Notes under the pieces: model-generated
The model's input: the letters and a program-made list of their open reading frames with translations, nothing else
Databases searched by the model: none
Told to the model about the DNA's origin: nothing
Part shown: positions 36,279 through 44,678 of the stretch, piece by piece
How the letters are laid out: each line of letters begins with the position of its first letter
Numbering within the stretch: position 1 is the first letter of the stretch
NCBI RefSeq assembly: GCF_039534085.1
Contig: NZ_BAAAUT010000013.1
Location: 1-64,000, forward strand
Source of the DNA: Planomonospora_B alba
Lineage (GTDB): Bacteria; Actinomycetota; Actinomycetes; Streptosporangiales; Streptosporangiaceae
Length of the DNA stretch: 64,000 nt
Reading direction: 5' to 3'
Made by a program: the position numbers and the translations under genes

Positions 36279-38830
36279 CCGCCGGGCGGCACGAGCGTCA
36301 GCGTGTCCACGGCCGCCTCGCGGACCGCCTCCTCGCCGGTGCGCATGGGGACGGTCTTCCCGGCGGCCCACAGCGGCGCCTGGTCGGCGTAGTGGTCGTG
36401 GAATGCGTGGCCGGAGGCGCCGGTCAGGTTGATCCACCGCGAGCCGTCCGGATCGGCGAGGTCGACGACCATCCGCATGGACGGCAGCCAGCTCACCGCG
36501 TACCCCTCCTGCACGTCCCAGCCGGTGGCGTCGACCGCGTCGTCGCTCCCGCCCACCCGGAACGGACCCCGGTTGAACAGCCACTCCACCGGGGCGATCC
36601 CGGAGGTCCCCAGGGAGCCGTGGACCAGCGTCAGCGTGTGCAGCTCACCCCAGCGCCACGCCCCGGGCTCCGGGCCGAGCCGGGCATCCAGCTCGTCGTA
36701 GGCCAGTGCGAGGGCGCGGCGCAGCATGTCGTCGCGGGTCTCCCGCACGTCCGTGCGGACGTCGTCCCAGAAGGGGTCGCCGGCCCGCTGCAGCAGGACG
36801 CGGACCACCTCGAACCAGCGGTCGCCGCCGCCCGGCCGGGCGCCCTCCGGCAGCTCGTCGCCGAACGTCTCCAGCAGCAGGTGCCGCCAGACGGCGTTGA
36901 AGTACGCCGCCGGGGCCGAACCGGCGCCCTGCGAGCCGTCCCAGTCGCGCAGCAGCTCGCGGGCCCGCCCCGCCGGCCCGGCCACCTGGAGCTCCAGCAG
37001 CGCGGGCACCAGGAAACGGGCGAAGCCGTTGTGCGTGTCCGACTGCAGCGCGGCCATCGCCGCGGCGTCGACCGGACCCTCGGCCAGGGCGGCGCGCAGG
37101 CGCTCGGAGATGCGCTGGGCGCGGTAGCCGTACGCCCAGTCCTTGGTCAGCACCGGCGGGTAGCGCTCCGGGTCGATGACCGCGTTGTTGGCGGTCACGA
37201 TGTGGCCCTCCGGCGGGTTGTAGAGGCTGGGCAGCTCGTCGAAGGGGATGGTGCCCTGCCAGGCGTACTCGCCGGTCCAGCCGGGCACCGGCCAGGTGCC
37301 GTCGCCGCGCACCCGCACCGGGATCCGGCCCGGCGCCTGGTAGCCGATGTTGCCGTCGACGTCGGCGTAGACCAGGTTCTGCGCCGGCACGTCGAACAGG
37401 CTCGCCGCCGCCCGGAAGTCGTTCCAGTCCTGCGCGGCGTTCAACGCGAAGACCGCGTCGGCGCTCCGGCCCGGCTCCAGCGCCGTCCACTTCAGCGCGA
37501 CCGCGTCGGCCCGCTCGCCGTCGGCCCGCCCGGCCCCGGCCAGCGCGCCGCGGGCGTCCCCCATGACGTCGGAGACGAGGGGGCCGTGCATGGTGTGGCG
37601 GACCGTCAGCACGACCGGGTCGCCCCCGGCCACCCGGATCGTCTCGGTCCGCTTCTCCAGCGGCTTCCACTCGCCCATCAGCAGGTAGGAGTCGTCCTTC
37701 ACCTTCTCCAGGTAGAGGTCGGCGACGTCGGGGCCGAGGTTGGTGAACCCCCAGGCGATCCGGTCGTTCCGCCCGATGATCACCCCGGGGGTCCCGGAGA
37801 AGGTGAACCCCGTCACGTCGAAGGGGCACTCGGCGCTCTTGCTCCGGCAGTGCAGCCCGGCCTGGTACCACACCGACGGCACGCCCGCCGCCAGGTGCGG
37901 GTCGTTGGCCAGCAGCGGCTTGCCCGAGGCGGTGTGCCGCCCGCTCACCACCCACGAGTTCGAGCCGATGCCGCTGCCGCCCGCCGGGTCGCCCATCAGG
38001 CTCGGCACCGCGCGCATGGCCTCCGCCGCCCGGGTCAGCGCCGCGGGGTCCGGCGCGGGGACGCTCTCCTGCGGCTCCCGGCTCTGGTCGAAGCGCCCGC
38101 CCGTGACCGCCCCCCGGGTCACGATCGGCCGGTGGAGGTCGAACGGGTAGCCGGGCCAGAGCTGCTCCACCCGCTCGCGCGGCAGCCGGGTGGCGGCCAG
38201 CGCCCGGCCGATCTCGTCGGACAGGTTGGAGCGCAGGTCCCAGGCCATGGCCTTGAGCCAGGACAGGGAGTCGACGGGGGTCCACGGCTCGGGCTCGTAG
38301 CCGGGGGCGACCAGCTTGAGCACGCCGTACTCCAGGCTCCTGGAGAGGGCGCCCCCGCTGCGCTCCAGCCAGGAGTTCACCCCCTCGGCGTAGGCCTCGA
38401 GGTGGAGCCGGGTCTGCTCGTCGAGCAGCGGCAGCTCCTGCTCGGCCACCCGCCGCCAGCCCATGGTGCGGACCGCCTTGTCCTGGTCGACCGTGGCGGC
38501 GCCGAACATCTCCGACAACCGGCCGGCCGTCGCGTGCCGGCGCAGGTCCATCTCGAAGAACCGGTCCTGGGCGTGCACGTAGCCCTGGGCGAGGAACAGG
38601 TCGCGGGCGGAGTCGGCGTAGATGTGCGGGATGCCGTACGCGTCGCGGTGCACGGTGACCCTCCCGGTCAGGCCGTCCACCGCGAGTGTGCCCGACACCT
38701 GCGGGAACGACGCGCGCACGGCCCAGACGGCGGCCCCGGCGCCCGCCGGCCCGAGGAGCGCGAGCGCGGTGAGGACCCGTGCGAGCCACCGCAGCGGCCG
38801 GGACATCCGGGCGTACGGCCGGAACCTCAA
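36227..38830 (-). CDS. Penicillin acylase family Ntn-hydrolase
   Basis: 867 aa from TTG 38830, chosen because GGAGG lies six bases upstream; ATG 38806 is an alternative. Signal/anchor helix WLARVLTALALLGPAGAGAAV. The alpha part has VTVHRDAYGIPHIYA and AQGYVHAQDRFFEMDLRR. After a spacer, the autoprocessing site GIGSNSWVVSG provides the N-terminal nucleophile Ser of the beta chain, followed by LLANDPHLA. The family cleaves amides such as penicillins or acyl-homoserine lactones; the actual substrate is unknown. Confidence 0.9.
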   Translation of the reverse strand: MRFRPYARMSRPLRWLARVLTALALLGPAGAGAAVWAVRASFPQVSGTLAVDGLTGRVTVHRDAYGIPHIYADSARDLFLAQGYVHAQDRFFEMDLRRHATAGRLSEMFGAATVDQDKAVRTMGWRRVAEQELPLLDEQTRLHLEAYAEGVNSWLERSGGALSRSLEYGVLKLVAPGYEPEPWTPVDSLSWLKAMAWDLRSNLSDEIGRALAATRLPRERVEQLWPGYPFDLHRPIVTRGAVTGGRFDQSREPQESVPAPDPAALTRAAEAMRAVPSLMGDPAGGSGIGSNSWVVSGRHTASGKPLLANDPHLAAGVPSVWYQAGLHCRSKSAECPFDVTGFTFSGTPGVIIGRNDRIAWGFTNLGPDVADLYLEKVKDDSYLLMGEWKPLEKRTETIRVAGGDPVVLTVRHTMHGPLVSDVMGDARGALAGAGRADGERADAVALKWTALEPGRSADAVFALNAAQDWNDFRAAASLFDVPAQNLVYADVDGNIGYQAPGRIPVRVRGDGTWPVPGWTGEYAWQGTIPFDELPSLYNPPEGHIVTANNAVIDPERYPPVLTKDWAYGYRAQRISERLRAALAEGPVDAAAMAALQSDTHNGFARFLVPALLELQVAGPAGRARELLRDWDGSQGAGSAPAAYFNAVWRHLLLETFGDELPEGARPGGGDRWFEVVRVLLQRAGDPFWDDVRTDVRETRDDMLRRALALAYDELDARLGPEPGAWRWGELHTLTLVHGSLGTSGIAPVEWLFNRGPFRVGGSDDAVDATGWDVQEGYAVSWLPSMRMVVDLADPDGSRWINLTGASGHAFHDHYADQAPLWAAGKTVPMRTGEEAVREAAVDTLTLVPPGGQGPVRGDRDHHGGVRR

Positions 38831-38916
38831 AAGACCTCCCTGCGACACGTCCGGGCGTTCGGCGCGACCACCCCCGGATCCGTAGGGCCACGATCGCATC
38901 CGGGAGAATGCGGCGC

Positions 38917-39393
38917 ATGGAGTTTACGACCGCCGACCTGATCGACGCCCACGGCGACGTCCTGGCCAGCTGCGTGACGCAGTTCCGCTCGTACGGCGGG
39001 CGCACCCGCTTCGCGGGCCCGATCGCCACCGTCCGCTGCCTGGAGGACAACGCCCTCGTCAAGCGGGTCCTGGCCACCCCCGGAGAGGGCCGGGTCCTGG
39101 TGGTGGACGGCGGCGCCTCGCTGCGCAGCGCCCTGATGGGCGACGTGATCGCCGCCTCCGCCGTCGCCTCGGGCTGGTCCGGCGTGGTCGTCAACGGCGC
39201 GGTCCGCGACACCGCCGCCTTCGCCGCCCTCGACCTCGGCATCAAGGCCCTCGGCTCCAACCCCCGCAAGAGCGCCAAGGACGGCAGGGGCGAGCTCGAC
39301 GTGCCCGTCACCTTCGGCGAGGTCACCTTCACCCCGGGCGCCTGGCTCTACAGCGACGAGGACGGCATCGTCGTCGCCCCGCACGAGCTGTAG
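38917..39393 (+). CDS. rraA: RraA-like / 4-hydroxy-4-methyl-2-oxoglutarate aldolase family protein
   Basis: 158 aa from ATG 38917 with GGGAGA nine bases before. Starts with TTADLIDAHGDVL, then FAGPIATVRCLEDN. The metal-binding/aldolase segment is GDVIAASAVASGWSGVVV followed by NGAVRD (the G-x20-RD pattern). Members either bind RNase E or act as class II aldolases. The preserved RD supports an enzyme, so the RraA name is by family only. Confidence 0.85.
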   Translation: MEFTTADLIDAHGDVLASCVTQFRSYGGRTRFAGPIATVRCLEDNALVKRVLATPGEGRVLVVDGGASLRSALMGDVIAASAVASGWSGVVVNGAVRDTAAFAALDLGIKALGSNPRKSAKDGRGELDVPVTFGEVTFTPGAWLYSDEDGIVVAPHEL

Positions 39394-39442
39394 ACGCCGG
39401 GACGGCGGGCCCTACCGGGGACGCGTGACGGCCGGGGCCCAG

Positions 39443-39479
39443 TCTCAGAATCAAATCTCATAATCTTTAGATTCTGAGA
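39443..39479. terminator. AT-rich hairpin between rraA and tetR, overlapping the tetR stop
   Basis: TCTCAGAATC (39443-39452) pairs with GATTCTGAGA (39470-39479), extended inward by AAA/TTT with a one-base bulge. Its right arm encodes the last residues of the TetR protein. The low GC stands out. Likely a bidirectional transcription end. Confidence 0.55.
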
Positions 39480-40168
39480 TAGCGGTAGATGGTCGCTCTG
39501 GAGACGTCGAAACGGGCGGCGATCTCCTCGGCGCCGTGCCCCTCGGCGTACAGGGAGCGCGCCTGGGCGGCCTGCTCCCCGGTGAGCGCGGCCCGCCGCC
39601 CGCCGTTCCGTCCCCGGGCGCGCCCGCGCGCCCGGGGCGCGCCCGGTCCGTCCAGCAGCGCCCTGGCGCCGTCCAGGATGAGGCTCCTGAGCCGCTCGGC
39701 CGGCTCGTCGCGGAACAGCACCACCGGATCGGCCAGCCCGGCGACCACCTGGGAGGCCCGTACCCGCTGTTCGAGCCCGCCGCCCGGACCGGCCACCAGT
39801 TCGTTGGCCAGGGCGATCGCGGCCCGGAAGCGGTCGGCGACCGGCGCCTGCACCAGCAGGGTCATGTCCTTGACCAGCATGGTGAGCGTGTGGCGGTGGC
39901 GCAGGTGCACGTCGACGTAGCCCTCGATCGCCCGCCACCGCACCTCCTCGGCGCCGTCGCAGGACTCGGCCCGGGCCAGTACCGCCTCCAGCTCGTCCAG
40001 CAGCGGCAGCGTGAGCCGGTGGAGGATCTCCTCCTTGGAGTCGAAGTGGTAGTAGAGGGCGGCCTTGGTGATGCCCACCTCGTCGGCGATGGCCTGCATG
40101 GAGGTGGCGCGGTAGCCGCGGGCGGCGAACAGGGCCCGCGCCGCCTCCAGGATCCGCTGGGATGTCAT
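39467..40168 (-). CDS. TetR-type regulator with an extra C-terminal resolvase-like HTH
   Basis: About 233 aa (ATG 40168; GTG 40177 possible). The N-terminal TetR HTH is complete: ILEAARALFAARGYRATSMQ and ADEVGITKAALYYHFDSKEEIL. After a ligand-binding domain and an Arg-rich linker (GAPRARGRARGRNGGRRA), the last ~45 residues read LTGEQAAQARSLYAEGHGAE and then IAARFDVSRATIYRYLRI. This is the HTH of Hin/resolvase-family recombinases. Having two DNA-binding domains is unusual for TetR proteins. It is divergent from the hydrolase at 40247 and probably represses it. Confidence 0.85.
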   Translation of the reverse strand: MTSQRILEAARALFAARGYRATSMQAIADEVGITKAALYYHFDSKEEILHRLTLPLLDELEAVLARAESCDGAEEVRWRAIEGYVDVHLRHRHTLTMLVKDMTLLVQAPVADRFRAAIALANELVAGPGGGLEQRVRASQVVAGLADPVVLFRDEPAERLRSLILDGARALLDGPGAPRARGRARGRNGGRRAALTGEQAAQARSLYAEGHGAEEIAARFDVSRATIYRYLRI

Positions 40169-40175
40169 GTCCCCC

Positions 40176-40223
40176 ACTTACCTGTGGTCAGTTCGTTTGG
40201 TAGCCTACTTACCAAAGGTAAGT
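40176..40223. promoter_or_regulatory. TetR-type operator between the regulator and the hydrolase
   Basis: ACTTACCAAAGGTAAGT (40207-40223) is a perfect palindrome with 7-bp arms. A further ACTTACC half-site is at 40176-40182, over the regulator start. TTTGGTA (40196-40202) forms a second inverted pair with TACCAAA (40210-40216). Confidence 0.6.
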
Positions 40224-40246
40224 CTATCGCCGTGGGGATGATCTAT

Positions 40247-41134
40247 ATGCGAACCAGGGTGTCCTTCCCCGTCGCCGGCGTCCGCTGCGCCGGCCACCTC
40301 TACCTGCCCGCCGGTTCCGGACCGGTGCCGTGCGTGGTGCTCTGCCACGGTTTCAGCGGGACGATGGACCGGCTCTTCGACCACGCCGAGCGTTTCGCCG
40401 CAGAGGGCTTCGCGGCGCTGGTCTTCGACTACCGCGGCTTCGGCGAGAGCGACGGCGAGCCGCGCCAGGTCCCCGACATCCCCGGCCAGCTCGCCGACGT
40501 CCGCGCCGCCGTGGCCTTCGTCCGGGGGCACGAGCGGGTCGACCCCGACAGGGTGCTGCTGTGGGGCAACTCGCTGGGCGGCGCGCACGCCGTCACCGTG
40601 GCCGCCGGCGATCCCCGGATCGCCGCGGTGGTGGCGCAGATCCCGTTCAACGGGTTCCCGAAGAAGGTCGAGGGCCGGTCGGCCGGTGACACGCTGCGGC
40701 TGCTGGGCGCGATCCTCTGGGACGCGCTACGGGGCCGGCTGGGCCTGCGGCCGTACTACATCCCCATGGTGGGACGTCCGGGAGAGCTCGCCGTGACCGC
40801 GACCCCCGAGGCCGACAGGCACATCGAGACCCTGACCGGCGGGCAGCAGACGTCCTGGCGCAACAGCGTCGCGCCCAGAGGGCTGCTGCAGATGATGCGC
40901 TACCGGCCCGCAGAGGCCGCGGCGCGCCTGGCCTGCCCCCTGCTGGTCTGCGTCGCCGCCGAGGACCGGGAGACACCGCTGGAGACCAACCGGGCGCTGG
41001 CCGAGCGCGCGCCGCGGGGCGAGCTGCGCGTCTACCCCGGCACCCACTTCACCTTCTACACCGACCCCGGGTTCCGGGACCGCGTGGTCGCCGACCAGAT
41101 CGGCTTCTACCGCCGGGCGTCCGCGGCGGTGTGA
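40247..41134 (+). CDS. Alpha/beta hydrolase (serine hydrolase, S9/DLH-like)
   Basis: 295 aa from ATG 40247 (GGGG at -9; ATG 40238 possible). CVVLCHGFSGTMDRLFDHAE, FDYRGFGESDGEP, nucleophile GNSLGGAHA, Asp in AAEDRETPLE and His in PGTHFTFY. Enzymes of this set act on esters or lactones. It shares a palindromic operator with the divergent TetR gene, suggesting induction by a small hydrophobic compound. Confidence 0.82.
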   Translation: MRTRVSFPVAGVRCAGHLYLPAGSGPVPCVVLCHGFSGTMDRLFDHAERFAAEGFAALVFDYRGFGESDGEPRQVPDIPGQLADVRAAVAFVRGHERVDPDRVLLWGNSLGGAHAVTVAAGDPRIAAVVAQIPFNGFPKKVEGRSAGDTLRLLGAILWDALRGRLGLRPYYIPMVGRPGELAVTATPEADRHIETLTGGQQTSWRNSVAPRGLLQMMRYRPAEAAARLACPLLVCVAAEDRETPLETNRALAERAPRGELRVYPGTHFTFYTDPGFRDRVVADQIGFYRRASAAV

Positions 41135-41238
41135 GGGAGGACGCGCACCGCCTCCCGGCCGCGGGGACCCGTGCGGCACCGGGCACGATCCGTGCGGGAG
41201 AGGCCCCGCCGCCACGGGACGGCACAGGGCCCCGGATG

Positions 41239-41715
41239 TCACAGGACCGTCTCCAGGACCGTGGAGCGGTCCGCGAAGCCGTGCCTGCGGTAGAAGCGCA
41301 CGGCGGCCTCGTTGGCCGCGTAGGCGGTCACCCCGGCGTAGCGGGCGCCGCGCCCGCGGGCCCAGGACCGGAACTCCGCCACCAGGCGGGCGCCGACCCC
41401 CTGCCCCCGGTGGCCGGGCTGGACGTACATGCTGCCGAGCGTCGCCACCGGGACCGGCCGCATCGCGGTGGGCCCGGTGAGCGACCCGGTCAGGTGGCCG
41501 ACGATCCGGCCGCCGTCGTCGGCGACCAGGACCAGCCGGTCGGGATCGTCCAGCGCGGCGGCGAACCTGGCCTGGCCGTGCTCGCGGGGCCAGGCCAGGT
41601 TCAGCGACGGGTCGCGCGCCCCGGCGTCCTCGGCGAACAGCGCGGCACTGCAGGCCACCACCCCGTCCAGGTCCTCGGCCCGCGCGGGCCGTACGGTCAC
41701 AGCGATCTCACTCAT
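41239..41715 (-). CDS. GNAT-family N-acetyltransferase
   Basis: 158 aa from ATG 41715; no clear RBS, so ATG 41745 is also possible. The acetyl-CoA motif A region is LGSMYVQPGHRGQGVGARLV (R/Q-x-x-G-x-G/A) and motif B is YAANEAAVRFYRRHGF. The acceptor substrate is unknown. Confidence 0.85.
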   Translation of the reverse strand: MSEIAVTVRPARAEDLDGVVACSAALFAEDAGARDPSLNLAWPREHGQARFAAALDDPDRLVLVADDGGRIVGHLTGSLTGPTAMRPVPVATLGSMYVQPGHRGQGVGARLVAEFRSWARGRGARYAGVTAYAANEAAVRFYRRHGFADRSTVLETVL

Positions 41716-41844
41716 GATCGCGACGCTATCGGGCGGCACCGACATTCACGGTGCCCGGCGCGGATCGCGCCCCGTGCCCCGCGTGGCGGGGGGCGGCGCG
41801 CGCACCGTCCGGAGGAAGGCCCGCGTCCCGCTCCCGGAGGAGGG

Positions 41845-42618
41845 TCACCGGGGTTCTCCGGGCGGCCTGCCGATGTCCGCCGGCAGGTCCAGGGCGAGGA
41901 CCGTGTCGAGGTGGACGAACGCCTCGAAGCGGGAACCCGGGGCGAGGGCCTCGTCCTGCTCCAGCTCCTCCGCCAGGCGCAGCGCCGACGGCGTGTCGAG
42001 GTCGTCGTCGAGGGCCGCCTCGATCCGCGCGACCCGGTCGACGGGCATGGGGCTGCTCGGGTGCTCCGACCACTCGGCGACGCGGGAGCGCATCCGGCGC
42101 AGCGTCCGGTCGGCGGCGCGCAGCGCGTCCCAGGACAGGTCCGCGGGCTCGCGGTAGCGGTGCCCCAGCAGCGCCAGCCGCACGGCCAGGGGGTCGAGGC
42201 CCCGCGCCGCCACGTCCCCCAGCGTCGCCCCCGCGCCGCCGGCCGCGCTCGCGTCCCCGCCGAGCACGGGCCCGGTGCGGACCGCCCGCGGGCCCGCCGG
42301 GCCGCCGGCCGCATCCAGCAGGACGGTCCCCTCGGGCACCTCCGGGAGCGCACCGGGGGAGGAATGCTCGGCGGGGCGCAGGTTCAGCGTCAGGGTGTCG
42401 GCGTGGAAGGCGTCGTCGTCGGCGGCGCGGTGCAGGACCACGCGCAGCCGGTGCCGCTCGCAGACCCGCCGGACCAGGTCCGCCAGCAGGTGCGGGCGGA
42501 GGTCGCCCAGGCGGGCGGGGCGGGCGGCCGGGCCGCGGGTGCCGATCCGCAGGGCGCGGGCGCCCTCGGGCACCACCCGCTCCGCCCGGCCGCTGGAGGT
42601 GTCGTGGAGCCGCAGCAT
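41845..42618 (-). CDS. Cysteinyl-tRNA-synthetase-like protein lacking catalytic motifs
   Basis: 257 aa versus ~460-470 for CysS. The start MLRLHDTSSGRAERVVPEG matches the CysS N-terminus (LRLYNT...). The zinc-Cys/HIGH region is altered to IGTRGPAARPARLGDLRP, so both the Cys ligand and HIGH are gone. The catalytic core is missing. The sequence resumes in the post-KMSKS helical part, RGLDPLAVRLALLGHRYREP, and a DDDLDTPSALRLAEELE segment, with no KMSKS. It cannot charge tRNA by the known mechanism. It is last in a minus-strand run after the two HTH-like proteins and the helicase, 161 bases from the nearest. Confidence 0.65.
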   Translation of the reverse strand: MLRLHDTSSGRAERVVPEGARALRIGTRGPAARPARLGDLRPHLLADLVRRVCERHRLRVVLHRAADDDAFHADTLTLNLRPAEHSSPGALPEVPEGTVLLDAAGGPAGPRAVRTGPVLGGDASAAGGAGATLGDVAARGLDPLAVRLALLGHRYREPADLSWDALRAADRTLRRMRSRVAEWSEHPSSPMPVDRVARIEAALDDDLDTPSALRLAEELEQDEALAPGSRFEAFVHLDTVLALDLPADIGRPPGEPR

Positions 42619-42779
42619 GAGCCCGAGACTAGTTCGGCGGCCCGCCCGCCGCGCGCACCGGCCCGCCCGCCGCGGGTGTCGGTCCGGTTCCGCCCCGCGC
42701 GTCCCGGCCGTCAGCGGAGCGGGGCCCGCGGCCCGGCCCGGGGCCCGGCACGGCCGGACCGCGGGACCGGGCGGAGGCG

Positions 42780-44630
42780 TCAGGAGGCGGTGCCCTCCAG
42801 GAAGGCGAGGATGTCGCGGTCGCCGCGCTCGCGCAGCCGGGCGAGGACCTCCTCGCGGGCGGCGCCCTCGGGCAGGCCGATGCGGCCTCCGATCAGCCGC
42901 AGCCCCTCGGCCTCCGAGGCGACCGGGGCGGTGTAGCCGATCAGGTGCAGGGCCCGGTTCAGCGCCGGGAGGCCGGGGACGGCCGCGGGCAGGTAGCGGG
43001 TGAGCAGCTCGCCGCCGTCGGAGACCGTCAGGAAGACGTGGTCGCCCTCGGAGGCGCCCGCGGCGACCAGGATCGGCCGGATGGAGCCCATGGTCGGCTG
43101 GTTGTGCCAGCTGATCACCACGTCGCCCGAGGGGGTGGAGGCGGTCAGCTGCCCGCCGGGGGCCATGCCGAGGTAGGCGGCGAACCCGGTGGGCAGCGGC
43201 GAGCCCGAGCCGCGCAGGTGCTCGGCGTTGACGTCCACCCGGTGCCACCAGCGGCCGTCGCGGCTGCGGAAGCACCGCCGGGTCGCCGAGACGTCCCGGC
43301 GCGGCTGGTAGTCGCTCTGCTCGGCCTCGGCCACCCGGATCCACCCGCGCTGGGTGCGCTCGAAGCCGGGGCCGCCCGCGTAGGCGCGGACCGAGCTCTC
43401 GCTCACGTCGTAGCGGGAGGTCAGGTTGGCGACGATCGTGTTGACCGGGGCCTCGCCGCCGGCCCGCTCGATCTCCCGGACGATCATCTCCCGGATGCCG
43501 AGGTACTGCTCGCCGCCCCAGCGGGTCAGGCCGTACTTGTTGCGGTCCAGCCGCAGGAACCGGTCGTCGGCGGTGAGCTGGTTGCGGATGCCGACCAGGC
43601 TGTAGTCCTCGCCGATGCGCTCCTGGATCTCCTCGGGCGTCAGCGCGCCGCCGGCCACCGCGAGCACGGCCTCGGCCTTGTCGTTGACGCTGCGCGGCCA
43701 GAGCACCACGTGGTCCTCCAGCACCCGCAGCTGGGGCACCGCGGCCAGCCACCGCTCGGCCACGTCCTCGCGGATGCCGAGCTGGCTGACCATCGTGACG
43801 GCCTCCGCCAGCGGGCGCGGCCCGTCGGTGAACAGCTGCCGGGTCTTCTCCCGCAGCTCGTCGGCGCCGCCCGCGACCAGCCACCCGTCCACCTGCTCGT
43901 AGCCGGTGAGCAGGGTCCGCACGAAGCGCCAGGCCGGGATGCCCAGCGTCTTCAGCTCAGCGCGGTGCCACGGCACCGCCGCGGCCAGGTCGTCGGCCGG
44001 CACCGCGGAGCCGAGCCGACCCCGCAGCCACGACACGTGCGCCACCAGGGGCGCCGCGTCGGGGCCGGACAGCCAGGTGTCCACGTGGTCGCGCAGGTCG
44101 CGCTCGATCTGCCGGATGCGCTCGCGCGTCACCGAGAACCGCTGGGCCAGCTCGTCCAGCGTCACCCGCTGGGAGGCGTACAGCCGGTCCCTGGCGATGG
44201 CCCGCTGGCGCTCGTCCAGGGAGGTGAAGACCTCGTCGATCAGCTCGGGCAGCGGACGGTCGGGCCGGGCGGGCACCGCCGGGGCGACGCTGTCCTCGGT
44301 GACGGGGGCGAGCAGCCGCTCCAGCACGTCGATGAAGAGCTTGTGCACGGTCTCGCGGCCGAGCCCCTCGGGCGTGTGCACGCTCGAGGCCGGATCGGCG
44401 AACCTGAGCAGCGGCAGGATGTCGCCGAGCGTCAGATGCCCCCAGCACGACAGGGCGAGGTCGGCGAGCCGACCGGCCACCTCGGGGGTCCCGACGATGG
44501 AGCAGGCGCGCTCCAGCGGAAGCGCCTGCCACCACGCCTCGGGGAGACGGGGGTCGGTCGCGATCGGCGCTACCTGGCCGGGAGAGGTCCAGCGCAGGGG
44601 TGGCGCGATGTCGCTCAGGCTGAGGTTCAT
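42780..44630 (-). CDS. Sigma-region-4-like HTH protein, paralogue A of the helicase cassette
   Basis: 616 aa. The N-terminus MNLSLSDIAPPLRW begins a ~100-residue domain shared with the 815-aa protein upstream. Residues ~155-178 (VTLDELAQRFSVTRERIRQI) closely match the sigma-70 region 4 HTH. A shared middle follows (PAWRFVRTLLTGY ... AERWLAAVPQLRVL), then an insert resembling winged-helix units (IRNQLTADDRFLRLDRNKYG). The shared C-terminal domain starts at RRCFRSRDGRWWHRVDVNAE. No core sigma region 2 is present, so it is not a complete sigma factor. It is probably a DNA- or RNA-polymerase-binding regulator; function unknown. Confidence 0.75.
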   Translation of the reverse strand: MNLSLSDIAPPLRWTSPGQVAPIATDPRLPEAWWQALPLERACSIVGTPEVAGRLADLALSCWGHLTLGDILPLLRFADPASSVHTPEGLGRETVHKLFIDVLERLLAPVTEDSVAPAVPARPDRPLPELIDEVFTSLDERQRAIARDRLYASQRVTLDELAQRFSVTRERIRQIERDLRDHVDTWLSGPDAAPLVAHVSWLRGRLGSAVPADDLAAAVPWHRAELKTLGIPAWRFVRTLLTGYEQVDGWLVAGGADELREKTRQLFTDGPRPLAEAVTMVSQLGIREDVAERWLAAVPQLRVLEDHVVLWPRSVNDKAEAVLAVAGGALTPEEIQERIGEDYSLVGIRNQLTADDRFLRLDRNKYGLTRWGGEQYLGIREMIVREIERAGGEAPVNTIVANLTSRYDVSESSVRAYAGGPGFERTQRGWIRVAEAEQSDYQPRRDVSATRRCFRSRDGRWWHRVDVNAEHLRGSGSPLPTGFAAYLGMAPGGQLTASTPSGDVVISWHNQPTMGSIRPILVAAGASEGDHVFLTVSDGGELLTRYLPAAVPGLPALNRALHLIGYTAPVASEAEGLRLIGGRIGLPEGAAREEVLARLRERGDRDILAFLEGTAS

Positions 44631-44678
44631 TGGGGTCCAACCGGCAAGGGGAATGTATCCGCAGTTCAGAGTATGTGA

